Assembly (NCBI GenBank): GCA_900317305.1
Contig: ONGG01000003.1
Coordinates: forward strand, 1-64,000
Direction: 5' to 3'
Length of the DNA: 64,000 nucleotides
Origin: an uncultured Prevotellaceae bacterium
Lineage (GTDB): Bacteria > Bacteroidota > Bacteroidia > Bacteroidales > Bacteroidaceae
The translations under genes and the position numbers were made by a program. The notes under the pieces were generated by a model that saw only the letters and a list, made by a program, of their open reading frames with translations, made no database searches and had not been told where the DNA came from. Below are positions 9,201 to 18,277 of the stretch, one piece after another. Positions within the stretch are counted from its first letter, which is position 1. Every line of letters begins with the position of its first letter.

Positions 9201-10464
9201 CATCAGCGCAGCCACCACCACGAGCAACTTCGGCTACGTGTTCGACAACTGCAAGATAGTAGACCTGGCCAAGGGCAAGGGCGACTGGAACTTCAGCCGC
9301 ACCTGGCAGAACGACCCCATCGTGGTGTTCCTCAACACCACCTTCGATGACAATGCTGCCAAGACCATCGTGAAGAACCGCTGGACCGATAAGGGCATGA
9401 ACAACCGCGACCCGAAAGTCTTCGGCGAGTATGCCACGAAGAACGAGGCCGGCGAGGACATCACCCCCGCCTCCAACATCGTGACCTTCTACAAGGTGCA
9501 GCTCGAGACCATCCTCACCGCCGAGCAAGCCGCCGGATACAGCTACGACAAGATGTTCAAGGAGAATGCCAATGCCTGGGATCCCGCCAGCCTCACCATC
9601 CAGAAGGCAGCACCCGAGGTTGCTTATGCCGACGGCAAGCTGAGTTGGAAGGCAGTGGAAGGCGCCATCGCATACGCCATCTTCAAGAACAACGTGTTTG
9701 CAGGAATCGTGACCGACGGCACCACCTTCGCCGTTGAGGCCGCCGCAGGCGACAAACTCACCATACGTGCCGCCAACAGCATGGGCGGATTCGGCGAGGC
9801 CGGAGCCATCGAACTGGAAGCCGTGGCCGTGAACGACTACGACCAGGAGGCCCCCGCCGCTGGCGAGTATGAGGAAATCCTCACCGACCGCGTGCTGCTC
9901 GACGGACTGAACACCATCGTGCTCCCCTTTGAGACCACCAAGGAAGAACTGAGTGCGGAGAAAGTGCTGGAATACACCGGTAGCGAACTGCGCGAAGGCA
10001 CCCTGTATCTGAAATTCCAGTCGGTGGAGACCTTGAAGGCCAACACCCCTTATGCCGTATTTGTTGACGGCGACAAGGCCTTGGAGAAGTATGAGAACAA
10101 GACCGTGGTAGAGGCCAACGACCTGACCGTGAGCGACAGCGAGTACAGTTTTGTGGGCACCTACACCGCCTACGAGGCCGGCAAGTCGCCCATCGTGGAG
10201 GGTGACCTGATAGCCGATGTCGACGAGTTTGTGAAAGCCAACGGAGGCAACAAGATGCGCGCCTACCGTGCCTACATGAAGAAAGTGGGCACCAGCGAGG
10301 CCGCCGTGGCCTTCCTCTTCGACGAGCAGGTGGTCGACGGCATCGAGGCCACCCAGTTGCTCGACCAGATGACCGGCGACATCTACAACCTGAATGGCCA
10401 GAAGGTGAACCGTGCCCAGCGTGGCGTGTATATCATCAACGGCAAGAAGGTAATGATCAAATAA
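6253..10464 (+). CDS. Large multidomain pectin methylesterase (CE8)
   Basis: 1403 residues, several times a single CE8 domain. Order: signal peptide (1-24); two near-identical modules (about 26-160 and 164-295; WDFQNDIPAGIQA, GKLYCVGRNNAQMNPG, VVGYPGYCHFAVGG); an all-beta region; a Listeria-Bacteroides type repeat (about 580-655, ending TLYAVA); the CE8 beta-helix (about 790-1085); an LPF module near 1215-1365; and the tail YNLNGQKVNRAQRGVYIING. CE8 signatures seen are FQDTYY, GTVDFICGGG (catalytic Asp near 953) and the SRTWQ that replaces the usual GRxW. The enzyme removes methyl esters from homogalacturonan so that PL1 and GH28 enzymes can act. The tail suggests cell-surface display. The paired N-terminal modules may bind glycan, which is inference. 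Confidence 0.9.
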   Translation: MRKQIQKAGMLCLMLLTALWAGAATTATWDFQNDIPAGIQANTNYQGVAVDVESDVAGIFMHVDATSGKLYCVGRNNAQMNPGTILQVPVTDTKDVVTVVGYPGYCHFAVGGEENGDQNTVEHKATTAEVNKGYVEVTATAGNNYIYKVSVVINNEKALATDVTANWDFQNDIPAGIQASTNYQGVEADVKSDVEGIVMHVDATSGKLYCVGRNNAQMNPGTVLQVPVVSKEDVVTVVGYPGYCHFAVGGEENGEETTVAHKATSAEVSKGYVEVTATAGNNYIYKVSVTQKPSQAPASLKDFAATATFPFNLGTEGQTAEFGEAADHFISSKVTYGEGLVLKDKNNGSGIDMTRFDPVDQNNSPDETNAIRFIIQPKYGLEFTPKKVSLKTTRFGTDNGLLDIAWENPDGTKVVLATEVKPNRNNGTNPANEDEAGLKYSSLSYNVEGATPGEGPVALLVNLYHLQNGKQIGFADIVIEGLLNGEEVSVPVLGSFVANGVTYAAGDIFEADGEQYVATIELSKKDKMISAANPITDVTAATGELGEITYEGDDTKCAVTIPVTLAGITINYIANFVQKPDFTLTYLNTDGTTMGTQAVEKDAAIGEFAIDYTTAIAPEGYKVRGWFVKKSGGKKYFVTDIVTSDITLYAVATEIEGPSPYKKYNYDLTDVNFYPEDHEGFVSVGSGYWHDTQHGWAFGNGDRIELLVGKKAVVSVTNCKYSNASAQLVFKNAAGEEVGRIAGVSEGDGEIAAFNYEGEEGKLYIDIESGGAVYIHNIRVVNTSETNYDFAGDWYFVKPGNASSLIDVIDAVNGVNGSRDAKRSFIFLPDGTYDLGETVLTAISGHNISIIGQSKEGTIIRNAPDKSIEGIGTTAVLLNSGQNLYMQDLTLRNDLDYYGALSGGQVGGRAVCLQDKGDRAIMKNVNLLSFQDTYYSQNTKQSYWEDCDIHGTVDFICGGGDVRFVNTTLSLEPRNLNGTGGRTISAATTTSNFGYVFDNCKIVDLAKGKGDWNFSRTWQNDPIVVFLNTTFDDNAAKTIVKNRWTDKGMNNRDPKVFGEYATKNEAGEDITPASNIVTFYKVQLETILTAEQAAGYSYDKMFKENANAWDPASLTIQKAAPEVAYADGKLSWKAVEGAIAYAIFKNNVFAGIVTDGTTFAVEAAAGDKLTIRAANSMGGFGEAGAIELEAVAVNDYDQEAPAAGEYEEILTDRVLLDGLNTIVLPFETTKEELSAEKVLEYTGSELREGTLYLKFQSVETLKANTPYAVFVDGDKALEKYENKTVVEANDLTVSDSEYSFVGTYTAYEAGKSPIVEGDLIADVDEFVKANGGNKMRAYRAYMKKVGTSEAAVAFLFDEQVVDGIEATQLLDQMTGDIYNLNGQKVNRAQRGVYIINGKKVMIK
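6337..7122 (+). repeat. In-gene tandem duplication, 414-bp period
   Basis: Copies start at 6337 and 6751 and encode the two N-terminal modules of the CE8 protein. Long stretches are identical in DNA, including the part encoding the GKLYCVGRNNAQMNPG and VVGYPGYCHFAVGG blocks, so the duplication is recent or kept alike by gene conversion. Confidence 0.88.
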
Positions 10465-10492
10465 GTAAAAACGAAACCATATTATCTAACCC

Positions 10493-10523
10493 GTCGGCGA
10501 GCCAACCCGCTTGACTCGCCGAC
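10493..10523 (+). promoter_or_regulatory. Hairpin between CE8 gene and the 47-aa gene
   Basis: GTCGGCGAG (10493-10501) pairs with CTCGCCGAC (10515-10523). It is followed by A-rich, not T-rich, sequence, so it is unlikely to be a classical terminator. It may stabilise the 3' end of the CE8 message or attenuate into the small gene 18 nt downstream. Confidence 0.45.
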
Positions 10524-10540
10524 ATAAAAAAACACATTAT

Positions 10541-10684
10541 ATGAAAAGAAGTTATATCACACCACAGATGAAGGTGAGCGTGCTGTACTCAAAAGACATC
10601 ATGCAGATCACCGCCGTGAGCGATGGCTATGAGCAAAGCGTCGGTGGCCAAGGCAGCGACAATGAGGTAAGGGCACTTTTCTAA
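10541..10684 (+). CDS. 47-residue peptide gene, function unknown
   Basis: A complete short reading frame: ATG at 10541, TAA at 10682-10684. The product begins MKRSYITPQMKVSVLYSKDI, is followed by MQITAVSDGYEQ and a Gly/Ser-rich part (SVGGQGSDNE), and ends VRALF. The opening K(K/R)xYIxPxM pattern recurs in short Bacteroidota peptides often annotated as hypothetical next to secreted-protein genes; that is recalled, not searched. There is no signal peptide or membrane helix. It sits 76 bp after CE8 and just before a strong terminator, so it is probably the last gene of the CE8 transcript. Its small size leaves real doubt, but the frame is clean and the spacing fits a gene. Confidence 0.6.
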   Translation: MKRSYITPQMKVSVLYSKDIMQITAVSDGYEQSVGGQGSDNEVRALF

Positions 10685-10718
10685 CCTCATCGGCAGACAT
10701 CACGCCACAATGGGCGTC

Positions 10719-10755
10719 AAGGGCAGGTTTCTTTACAAAACCTGCCCTTTTTGGT
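10719..10755 (+). terminator. Intrinsic terminator after the 47-aa gene
   Basis: GGGCAGGTTT (10721-10730) pairs with AAACCTGCCC (10738-10747) around a short loop, followed by a T-run. Confidence 0.88.
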
Positions 10756-10783
10756 TAAAAAACCAACAAACTACCCCAAAGTT

Positions 10784-10814
10784 ATTGTTTTTTTGATATT
10801 TTTAGTTATCTTTG
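10784..10814 (+). promoter_or_regulatory. Promoter of the pectin susCD operon
   Basis: TATCTTTG (10807-10814) fits the -7 box; ATTG (10784-10787) stands 19 nt upstream. The leader would be about 85 nt. Confidence 0.6.
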
Positions 10815-10906
10815 CATTTAAATGTGAAGGTAGAATCTTTACCTGTCACCTCTGAACAACAAACTACAAGCAACTTGCTACTTTTTATAAACCTAAAATA
10901 AAATCT

Positions 10907-13900
10907 ATGTCTGGTATTTTAAAATTCTTTAGATTGGCGCTATTATTGGCTCTTGTGATGCTCACAGGCCATATCACAGCGCAGACTATCCAAGGTACGG
11001 TGACCGATTCGAGCGGTGAGTCCATCATCGGTGCGACTGTCATGGAGACAGGCACGCAAAATGGTGTGGTGACCGACTTCGACGGAAACTTTACCCTTCA
11101 GAACGTGAAAGGCAAGTCGATCACCGTGTCTTACATCGGAATGAAGACACAAATCGTTCAGCTGAACGGCAAGACCACCTTCAACATCGTGCTCGAGGAC
11201 GAGGCAGCCAGCCTCAACGAGTTGGTGGTGATTGGTTATGGCTCAGTAAGGAAGAAAGACCTTACTGGTTCGGTAGCCACCGTGGGTGGTGACAAACTGG
11301 CCGCCATTCCTACCCCCAACATCTCGGAAGCACTCACTGGTAAGCTCTCGGGTGTGCAGGTGACCACCACCGACGGTTCGCCCGACGCCGAGGTGCTCAT
11401 CCGCGTGCGTGGTGGTGGCTCCATCACTGGTGACAACACCCCGCTTATCGTTATCGACGGTTTCCAGGGCGGTTCGCTCAGCGACCTTTCCCCCAACGAC
11501 ATCGAGGACATCACCGTGCTGAAAGACGCCTCCTCGACCGCCATCTACGGTTCGGAGGGTGCCAATGGTGTAATCCTCATCACCACCAAGAATGCCAAAG
11601 GTGGCAAGACCGTGGTGAGCTACAATGGCTATCTGCAGACCAAGACCGTGTCGAAGCGCATGGATGTGCTTGATGCCTACCAGTATGTGATGTCGAACTA
11701 CGAGTATGCCGCACTGCGTGGCGAGAGCACTCTCAACTCCTTCTACAAGCAGTTTGGCGTGTTCGACGACCTCTACCTCTATAAGAGCGTCAAGGCCATC
11801 GACTGGCAGGAAGACCTCTTCGGCCAGAACGTGCTGTCGCAGAGCCACAATGCGAGCGTGAGTGGTGGTACCGACAAGACCAAGTACTCACTCTCTGGCA
11901 CCTACGACTTCAACGCCGGTCTGATGCCCAACAACGACTTCTCGCGCTATGCGTTCCTGTTCAAGTTGAACCACGACATCAACAAGAACCTGAAAATGTC
12001 GATCACCGCACGTGTGAACGACCAGACCGCCAACGGTCAAGGCACACAGGGTGGTACCTATAAGGTGCGTACCGAGCAGGCACTCTATGGTGTGGCCACC
12101 AAGGGTCTGTCGGGAATGATCACCCCCGACTTCTCTACGATGTCAGACGATGAGATTGTGGAGTGGCAGCGTGCCAACATGTCGCTGGCCGAGCAGTCGG
12201 AGCAGTACTGGCGCCGCCGCAACAACCGCGGTTTCGTGTTCAACGCCTCTCTCGACTGGACCACCCCGCTGAAAGGGCTGAAAGCCCACCTCGAAGGAGG
12301 TTACACCTATGGTTTCAATGAGGTGAAAAACTGGTATGGCTCTACCACCACCCAGGCCTCGTATGTAGGCGGTATGCCTCTGGCCGACTGGCAGAAGACC
12401 AACTCCAACTCCATCCGCGAGAGTTTCACCCTGAACTACGACACCAAGATCAACAAGATACACCATCTGAACGTGATGGCCGGTCAGGAGTATCGCTCCA
12501 GCCGCTCCAACTACAACAAGATGGACGCCAACAACTTCAGCAAGGCGTTCACGGCAGAGGAAGTGTTTGCCAACTTCGGTCTGGGCACCATGCAGGCCAT
12601 GACCGGCAACGTGGCTGCCGACCAGAACAAGGTGTCGTTCTTCGGACGTATCAACTACACCCTGCTCGACCGCTACCTGCTCACCGTCACCCTGCGTGAG
12701 GACGGCAGTTCGCAGTTTGCCGACGGCCACCAATGGGGCTTCTTCCCCGCTGCCGCCGCATCGTGGCGTATCATCGAGGAGCCCTGGATGGAAGGCGCCA
12801 AGAAATGGTTGTCGAACTTGAAGCTCCGTGTATCCTACGGTAAAGTGGGTAACGACAAGTTGCCCAGCTACATGTTCAGTCAGCTCTACAGCACCAACAG
12901 CGGTTCGAAGCGCTATGGTGTGGGCGAGACAGCCAACTCTCATCTGGCCGTGACCACCGTGCTGGCCAACCCGCTGCTCACCTGGGAGAAGCGCACCACA
13001 CGAAACATCGGTCTCGACTTCGGATTCTTCCACGAGCGAATCAATGGTAACATCGATGTCTATTGGAACAACACCGACGACCTGCTCATCAACCATAATA
13101 TCGCAGCCCCAGGCTACACCACCGTTTGGGAGAACTCAGCCTCGACAAGCAACAAGGGTGTGGAGTTGACGCTTAACGCATCCATCATCGAGAAGAAGAA
13201 CGTCTCTCTGGTGGCCAACTTCAACATCGGCTTCGACAAGTCGAACGTGAAAGCCCTTGCCAATGGTCTCCAAGAGATGACATTCGCATCGGGATGGGCC
13301 AGCACCGACAACAAGAACCAGCAAGACTACATCGTCCGCATCGGCGACCCCATCGGTCTGGTGTATGGTTGGAAGAGCGACGGCTACTATACCACCAACG
13401 ACTTCTCGAGTTACGATGCCACCACAGGCACCTATACGCTGAAAGACGGCGTGCCCACCACGTCGTTGCTCGGTGGCGCCATCGGCATACGTCCGGGTGC
13501 CATGAAACTCAAGGACCTTGATGGCGACGGTGTGGTGGATGCCAATGATATCGCCGTCATCGGTGACACCAATGCCGACTTCGCCGGTGGTTTCGGATTC
13601 TCGGGCAACGTATATGACTTCGACTTCAACGTGAACTTCACCTACAAGGTGGGTAACGAGATCTACAACGCCAACAAGATACAGACCACATCGCGCTACC
13701 GCGCCGGTACATGGCCCAACATGCGTGAGACCATGAGCCAGAGCAACGCCTACTCCTACATCAACCCCGAGACCGGCGTGCTGCTCACCGAACTCTCCGA
13801 CCTGGCATACTGGAATGAGGGTGGCAACGGACAGGCTGCCAAGAAGATGTGGAGCCCCTTCTCCACTGGCGACGCCGTGGTGGTGCCCACCGACTGGGCT

Positions 13901-14167
13901 ATGGACGATGCCTCATTCCTCCGCTTGCAGAGCGTGACTGTAGGTTACACCCTTCCCCACAAGCTCACCACCAAGGTGGGTATTCAGCGTGTGCGCTTCT
14001 ATGTGACAGGCACCAACCTGTTTGTTATCACTAGTTATCCCGGCTTCGATCCTGAGGTCAGCTCTTACGTTCGCAACAGCAGCTACTCGGGCCTGACACC
14101 TGGTATCGACTTCTCATCGTATCCCAAGAGCCGTGCATTCACTTTCGGTGTGAACGTCACCCTTTAA
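10907..14167 (+). CDS. SusC/RagA-family TonB-dependent outer-membrane glycan importer
   Basis: 1086 residues, usual SusC size. A signal peptide (1-25, ...HITAQ) precedes a carboxypeptidase-regulatory-like Ig domain (about 27-110; GTVTDSSGESIIGATV), then the plug domain (about 118-230; LNELVVIGYG, VLIRVRGGGS, IEDITVLKDASSTAIYG, a SusC hallmark) and the 22-strand beta-barrel, ending in an aromatic-type strand (FTFGVNVTL). With the SusD protein 10 bp downstream it imports oligosaccharides across the outer membrane using TonB energy. Position among CE8, PL1 and GH28 genes implies pectic oligosaccharides. No FecR/anti-sigma signalling extension is seen. Confidence 0.95.
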   Translation: MSGILKFFRLALLLALVMLTGHITAQTIQGTVTDSSGESIIGATVMETGTQNGVVTDFDGNFTLQNVKGKSITVSYIGMKTQIVQLNGKTTFNIVLEDEAASLNELVVIGYGSVRKKDLTGSVATVGGDKLAAIPTPNISEALTGKLSGVQVTTTDGSPDAEVLIRVRGGGSITGDNTPLIVIDGFQGGSLSDLSPNDIEDITVLKDASSTAIYGSEGANGVILITTKNAKGGKTVVSYNGYLQTKTVSKRMDVLDAYQYVMSNYEYAALRGESTLNSFYKQFGVFDDLYLYKSVKAIDWQEDLFGQNVLSQSHNASVSGGTDKTKYSLSGTYDFNAGLMPNNDFSRYAFLFKLNHDINKNLKMSITARVNDQTANGQGTQGGTYKVRTEQALYGVATKGLSGMITPDFSTMSDDEIVEWQRANMSLAEQSEQYWRRRNNRGFVFNASLDWTTPLKGLKAHLEGGYTYGFNEVKNWYGSTTTQASYVGGMPLADWQKTNSNSIRESFTLNYDTKINKIHHLNVMAGQEYRSSRSNYNKMDANNFSKAFTAEEVFANFGLGTMQAMTGNVAADQNKVSFFGRINYTLLDRYLLTVTLREDGSSQFADGHQWGFFPAAAASWRIIEEPWMEGAKKWLSNLKLRVSYGKVGNDKLPSYMFSQLYSTNSGSKRYGVGETANSHLAVTTVLANPLLTWEKRTTRNIGLDFGFFHERINGNIDVYWNNTDDLLINHNIAAPGYTTVWENSASTSNKGVELTLNASIIEKKNVSLVANFNIGFDKSNVKALANGLQEMTFASGWASTDNKNQQDYIVRIGDPIGLVYGWKSDGYYTTNDFSSYDATTGTYTLKDGVPTTSLLGGAIGIRPGAMKLKDLDGDGVVDANDIAVIGDTNADFAGGFGFSGNVYDFDFNVNFTYKVGNEIYNANKIQTTSRYRAGTWPNMRETMSQSNAYSYINPETGVLLTELSDLAYWNEGGNGQAAKKMWSPFSTGDAVVVPTDWAMDDASFLRLQSVTVGYTLPHKLTTKVGIQRVRFYVTGTNLFVITSYPGFDPEVSSYVRNSSYSGLTPGIDFSSYPKSRAFTFGVNVTL

Positions 14168-14177
14168 TTTATGGTAG

Positions 14178-16376
14178 ATGAAGAAACAAAACAAGAATAA
14201 GAATCACGATATGAAACCATATAGCAAATTATTAGCAATTGCGGCAGTCGGGGCTTTTGCCCTTACTTCCTGCGACGACACGCTGAACGTGGAATCACCC
14301 TCACAGATGGACCAAACGATGGTTTACAACTCCACAGAGTTTGCCACTAATGCCATCAACGGCGTATATGTATTGTTCGGCGAAGACCCCTACACCTCGC
14401 GTATGTGCGGTGTGTGGATGCAGAACACTGATGTAGAGGCCATGGGTGTGAGTGCCACCACAGCCACCAACCACCGTAATGCCGTATGGCCATTGCAAGG
14501 AGCCGGCAACGTAGGATGGAGTGACGTGAAGAAAGTGTGGGACAACAACCTGCAGGCCATCGAACGCGCCAACCAAGTGCGTGCCGGTGTCGACAACAGC
14601 AGCATTGGCTCACAAGACGAGATGCAGCAGATCAAGGGCGAGGCCACCTGTCTGAAGGCCTATCGTTACTACCTGATGTGCAACTTCTTCGGCGATGTGC
14701 CCTACTATGATGTGGCAGCCAAGTGGGGTGATGAGATTGACAAACCCCGTACCGACAAGAACGTGGTTTACAGCCGCTGCCTGCAGCAACTTGTAGACAT
14801 CGAGCCCAGCATGAAGTGGAGCGACGTGAACACAGGTGGCATCGAGCGTATGAACCGCGACTTCGCCATCGGTCTGATTGCCCGTATCGCCCTGTTCCGT
14901 GCAGGCTATGGCATGACCAAGGACGGCACCATGAAGCGTGCCGACGACTATCTCGACGTATCAGCCGACTCGCTGAGCGTGACCTACAAGGACATCACTG
15001 GTGCCGAGAAGACTGCCCACAGCCACAACGACTATGTACAGATGGCCAAGGACTACTGCCAGAAACTTATCCAACTGAGACCCCGCCAGTTGTATCCCAA
15101 CTTCGAGCAGTCGTTCGTCAATGAGATGAACTACACGATAGACAACAACGGCGAGGTGCTCTACGAGGTGGCCTTCGTGCAGAACTATGGTGGCGATATT
15201 GGCTGGAGTTTCGGCGTGGCCAACACCGGTTCGTGTGCCAAGGGCAACACCACAGCCCAGGTGGCCGTAACACCCACCTACTACATGTCGTTTGCCGACA
15301 ACGACAGTCGCCGCGACGTGTGCTGTGCCAAATACAGCCATGAGAACGACACCGTGAAGGCATCGGCCGCCACAGGTATGTATGCTGGCAAATGGGACCG
15401 TGCTCTGGCTGCCAAAGACCTGGGTAGTGGTTCATCGAAAGGTACCGGCATCAACTTCCCGCTCATGCGCTACTCCGACGTGCTGCTCATGCTGGCCGAG
15501 GCCGAGAACGAGCTCAATGGTCCGACCGCCCTGGCCAAGGATTGTCTGACCAAGGTGCGCGCCCGTGCTTTCGCCAACAGTCCCACCTACAACGCCGACG
15601 TCACCGAATATGTGAACAACCTGAACTCGAAAGAAGCCTTCTTCAATGCCATCGTCGATGAGCGTGCATGGGAGTTCGGCAGCGAGGCACTCCGCAAGTT
15701 CGACCTGATCCGCTGGAACCTCTATGCCGTGAAGATTGAGCAGGCCATGCGCACCGCCCTTTGCTGGGGTATCGCCACCAACGACGACCTGATGCAGGAC
15801 GAGGCCGTGCTCCAGAAGTATCCTGAGGCCATCAACTACACCAGTTGGGCTCCCAAACTCTGGTATGTGAAAGTGGGCAAGAACAACCTCAAGACCGACA
15901 TCAAGTGGTATAACGAGAAATACAGGATTGCAGAGGATGACGCTACGATGACTGCTGCCGGATGGCAGTCGGTGAACTGGGGTTCGCAGATGATCAAGCG
16001 CACCCGCACCTATATCTATGGTGGCACCGACTATGGCACCACCACCCCTGTGAAGGTAGACAATGGTGACGGCACCGTGACCTATACCCTGGGAACCGCC
16101 CCCAATACCAAAGTGGTGACCGTGAACAGCAGCGACCCCACTGGCATCACCCGCAAGGATGTATACGCTGCCAGCGACTACTTCACACGCCTCTATCGCG
16201 GCTACTCGAACGGTGCACTGAAAGGCAACGGCGTAGTGCCCTACGTACTCCCCATTACCACCGAGACACTCTCTGCCAGTTCCGTGCTCAACAACGATGG
16301 CTATCACATCTTGGACACCAACATGGAAGACGGCGTGAACGTTGAGGTTGCAACTATTGAACGTGAATATAAATAA
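14178..16376 (+). CDS. SusD/RagB-family surface glycan-binding lipoprotein
   Basis: 732 residues, somewhat longer than most SusD proteins. The lipobox ends LTSC followed by DD, an acidic stretch expected to direct surface export. The body is the SusD TPR-rich fold, with the C-terminal pattern FPLMRYSDVLLMLAEAENE and a RAWEFGSEALRKFDLIRWN block typical of the family. It acts as the lid that captures glycan above the SusC channel. A second in-frame ATG at 14211 (MKPYSKLLAIAAV) could be the true start; both retain the lipobox. Confidence 0.94.
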   Translation: MKKQNKNKNHDMKPYSKLLAIAAVGAFALTSCDDTLNVESPSQMDQTMVYNSTEFATNAINGVYVLFGEDPYTSRMCGVWMQNTDVEAMGVSATTATNHRNAVWPLQGAGNVGWSDVKKVWDNNLQAIERANQVRAGVDNSSIGSQDEMQQIKGEATCLKAYRYYLMCNFFGDVPYYDVAAKWGDEIDKPRTDKNVVYSRCLQQLVDIEPSMKWSDVNTGGIERMNRDFAIGLIARIALFRAGYGMTKDGTMKRADDYLDVSADSLSVTYKDITGAEKTAHSHNDYVQMAKDYCQKLIQLRPRQLYPNFEQSFVNEMNYTIDNNGEVLYEVAFVQNYGGDIGWSFGVANTGSCAKGNTTAQVAVTPTYYMSFADNDSRRDVCCAKYSHENDTVKASAATGMYAGKWDRALAAKDLGSGSSKGTGINFPLMRYSDVLLMLAEAENELNGPTALAKDCLTKVRARAFANSPTYNADVTEYVNNLNSKEAFFNAIVDERAWEFGSEALRKFDLIRWNLYAVKIEQAMRTALCWGIATNDDLMQDEAVLQKYPEAINYTSWAPKLWYVKVGKNNLKTDIKWYNEKYRIAEDDATMTAAGWQSVNWGSQMIKRTRTYIYGGTDYGTTTPVKVDNGDGTVTYTLGTAPNTKVVTVNSSDPTGITRKDVYAASDYFTRLYRGYSNGALKGNGVVPYVLPITTETLSASSVLNNDGYHILDTNMEDGVNVEVATIEREYK

Positions 16377-16390
16377 TATTGGAGAGAAAT

Positions 16391-18130
16391 ATGAAAAAGA
16401 TAATCAAATCGATATTGCTCCTTGCAGCAATCACGACAGGACTGGTATCATTCGTCAGCTGTAGCGACGACGACGACCTGGCAAAGGCCGATGCCCTCTT
16501 CCGCCCCATCATCAGCGAGACCGACAATATTGAGCAAGGTCTGGACGACAACCTCGTGCCCTATGTCATCGTGAAATGGGACAACTATACCAGTGCCAAT
16601 CAGTATACCGTGAAGATGGAAGCCACCGATGGCAGCGACGTCAAGGAGATTACCACCAGCGACCTCACCTGCCGTTTCGACAATCTGCAGTACGACAAGG
16701 AATACTTTGTCTATATCAGTTCGGCCAACACCAACACCGGCCTGACATCGAAGCCCTATTCGCTCAGCATCACCACCATCGACTACCCCACCAACCTCAA
16801 TTCGGTGGCCGCTACCGACATCATCGACAATGCCGCACGCATCCGCTGGTCGGAGAATGGTGACTACGACCTGCTGAAAGTGTACAAGGACAGCAACGAC
16901 TCACTGGTGCATGAGGTGACCGTGACGAGCGACATGCAAGCCGTGCGCGCCGCTATAGTGAATGGACTCCAGCCACGCACCACCTATCGTGTGGAAGCCT
17001 TCAAGAACAATGTGTATAAAGGCAAGAAGCGCTTCACCACCGCTGCCGCCGAGAACTTCTCTGGCGCCGTCATCGACCTGCGTTCGGTGGTCGACAGTGT
17101 GGGCAAGACCTACATCACTACCGACCAAATGGCTGCTGATGTGGCCGAGTATACCGGGCAGGACCTCACCTATGTGCTGAAGGGCGGTTTCGACTACAAG
17201 ATCTCGGGTGGCACGGCCCTACCCTCCACAGCCAACAAGATCAAGTTTGTCACTGGCCTTACCCTTGAGGGCAATGCCCGCTTTGTGCAGACCGGTGGAT
17301 TCACCATGGCCTCGGGAGCCGAGATCAACGACGTGGTGTTTGAGAAGATCGACTTCGTGAGCGACAAGGTGAACAACGGCAGCAACCCTGTGGAAACCAA
17401 CCACGACAAGGGTTGGGGCGGCCGCCAGGTGTTCAACGTGAACGGTACCAAGGCCACGATGGAGAGCCTCACCTACAAGAACTGCTCTTTCACCGGCTAC
17501 CGTGCCGTATGCCGTGCCCAGTCGGACAACGACGCCGTGCACAACATCACCATGGAAGACTGTCTTATCAACTGCATCGGCGACCAGGGTGTTATCACTA
17601 CCACCAACAAGGCAGCCGACTGGCGCAGCGTGACGATGAAGAACTGCACCATTACCAATATCGTGATGCTCTGCGACCTCCGTTCCACAGCCGGAACACT
17701 CAACTTCACCATCACCGACTGTACGTTCTGCTATGCACCCATCGAGACCACAGCCAATGCCAACACCCCGCTGTTCCGTCTGGGTTCAGGCAATGTTGAC
17801 CTGACCATCAAGAACACCCTCATTGGTCCCACCATGGCCACCACCAACTCAGAAGGCAGCGAGATTCAGACCTATCAGGCAGGTGTGGCTGGTTCGGTAC
17901 TCCTTTCGGGAACGCCCAACAACCTGCTGGTGGAAAATGGTTACAAGACCAACTTCACCTATCTTGACCTCGGCGCCGAGGAGCCCAAGATCTATCCTAT
18001 CGATGGACTCAGCGAGTTGAGCCTGAGCGAGACAGAACTGTGGAGCGCTCCCTCAAAGGGCGAGTTCTACATCATCGGCTCGCAGTCGGGTGTCGACTTC
18101 AAGAAACTTGGCGACGGACGCTGGAGATAA
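16391..18130 (+). CDS. Surface lipoprotein of a pectin PUL (Fn3-like plus beta-helix, DUF4957/DUF5123 type)
   Basis: 579 residues. The start at 16391 is preceded by GGAGAG at 16381, a rare clear Shine-Dalgarno, and follows SusD directly. The lipobox FVSC is followed by SDDDD, the acidic surface-export pattern. Residues about 45-215 contain two fibronectin-III-like domains. Residues about 220-530 look like a right-handed beta-helix with repeated FxxxxIxNxxFT turns (VFEKIDF, MEDCLINC, MKNCTITN, ITDCTFCY), as in DUF4957/DUF5123 proteins that accompany SusCD in pectin loci. Probably a surface glycan-binding protein, though an inactive or active lyase-like helix cannot be excluded. Confidence 0.82.
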   Translation: MKKIIKSILLLAAITTGLVSFVSCSDDDDLAKADALFRPIISETDNIEQGLDDNLVPYVIVKWDNYTSANQYTVKMEATDGSDVKEITTSDLTCRFDNLQYDKEYFVYISSANTNTGLTSKPYSLSITTIDYPTNLNSVAATDIIDNAARIRWSENGDYDLLKVYKDSNDSLVHEVTVTSDMQAVRAAIVNGLQPRTTYRVEAFKNNVYKGKKRFTTAAAENFSGAVIDLRSVVDSVGKTYITTDQMAADVAEYTGQDLTYVLKGGFDYKISGGTALPSTANKIKFVTGLTLEGNARFVQTGGFTMASGAEINDVVFEKIDFVSDKVNNGSNPVETNHDKGWGGRQVFNVNGTKATMESLTYKNCSFTGYRAVCRAQSDNDAVHNITMEDCLINCIGDQGVITTTNKAADWRSVTMKNCTITNIVMLCDLRSTAGTLNFTITDCTFCYAPIETTANANTPLFRLGSGNVDLTIKNTLIGPTMATTNSEGSEIQTYQAGVAGSVLLSGTPNNLLVENGYKTNFTYLDLGAEEPKIYPIDGLSELSLSETELWSAPSKGEFYIIGSQSGVDFKKLGDGRWR

Positions 18131-18154
18131 TTTTGGAGTTACAGAATAACGAAG

Positions 18155-18190
18155 AAACAGGCATGCGGCATGTTCGCATGCCTGTTTTTG
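18155..18190 (+). terminator. Intrinsic terminator of the susCD operon
   Basis: A 13-bp stem AAACAGGCATGCG / CGCATGCCTGTTT (18155-18167, 18175-18187) is followed by TTG and a T-rich stretch. It separates susC-susD-lipoprotein from the PL1 gene. Confidence 0.88.
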
Positions 18191-18232
18191 TATTTTTCCG
18201 AACTACAAATGGAAAAGAAAGATTATTTTTGC

Positions 18233-18240
18233 TAAATTTG
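18233..18240 (+). promoter_or_regulatory. -7 promoter element of the PL1-GH97 unit
   Basis: TAAATTTG fits the consensus; no clear -33 box is seen. It lies 38 bp before the PL1 start codon, giving a short leader. Confidence 0.5.
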
Positions 18241-18277
18241 CAATGCGATTTCACCTACAATCTATTAAGACAAAAAG

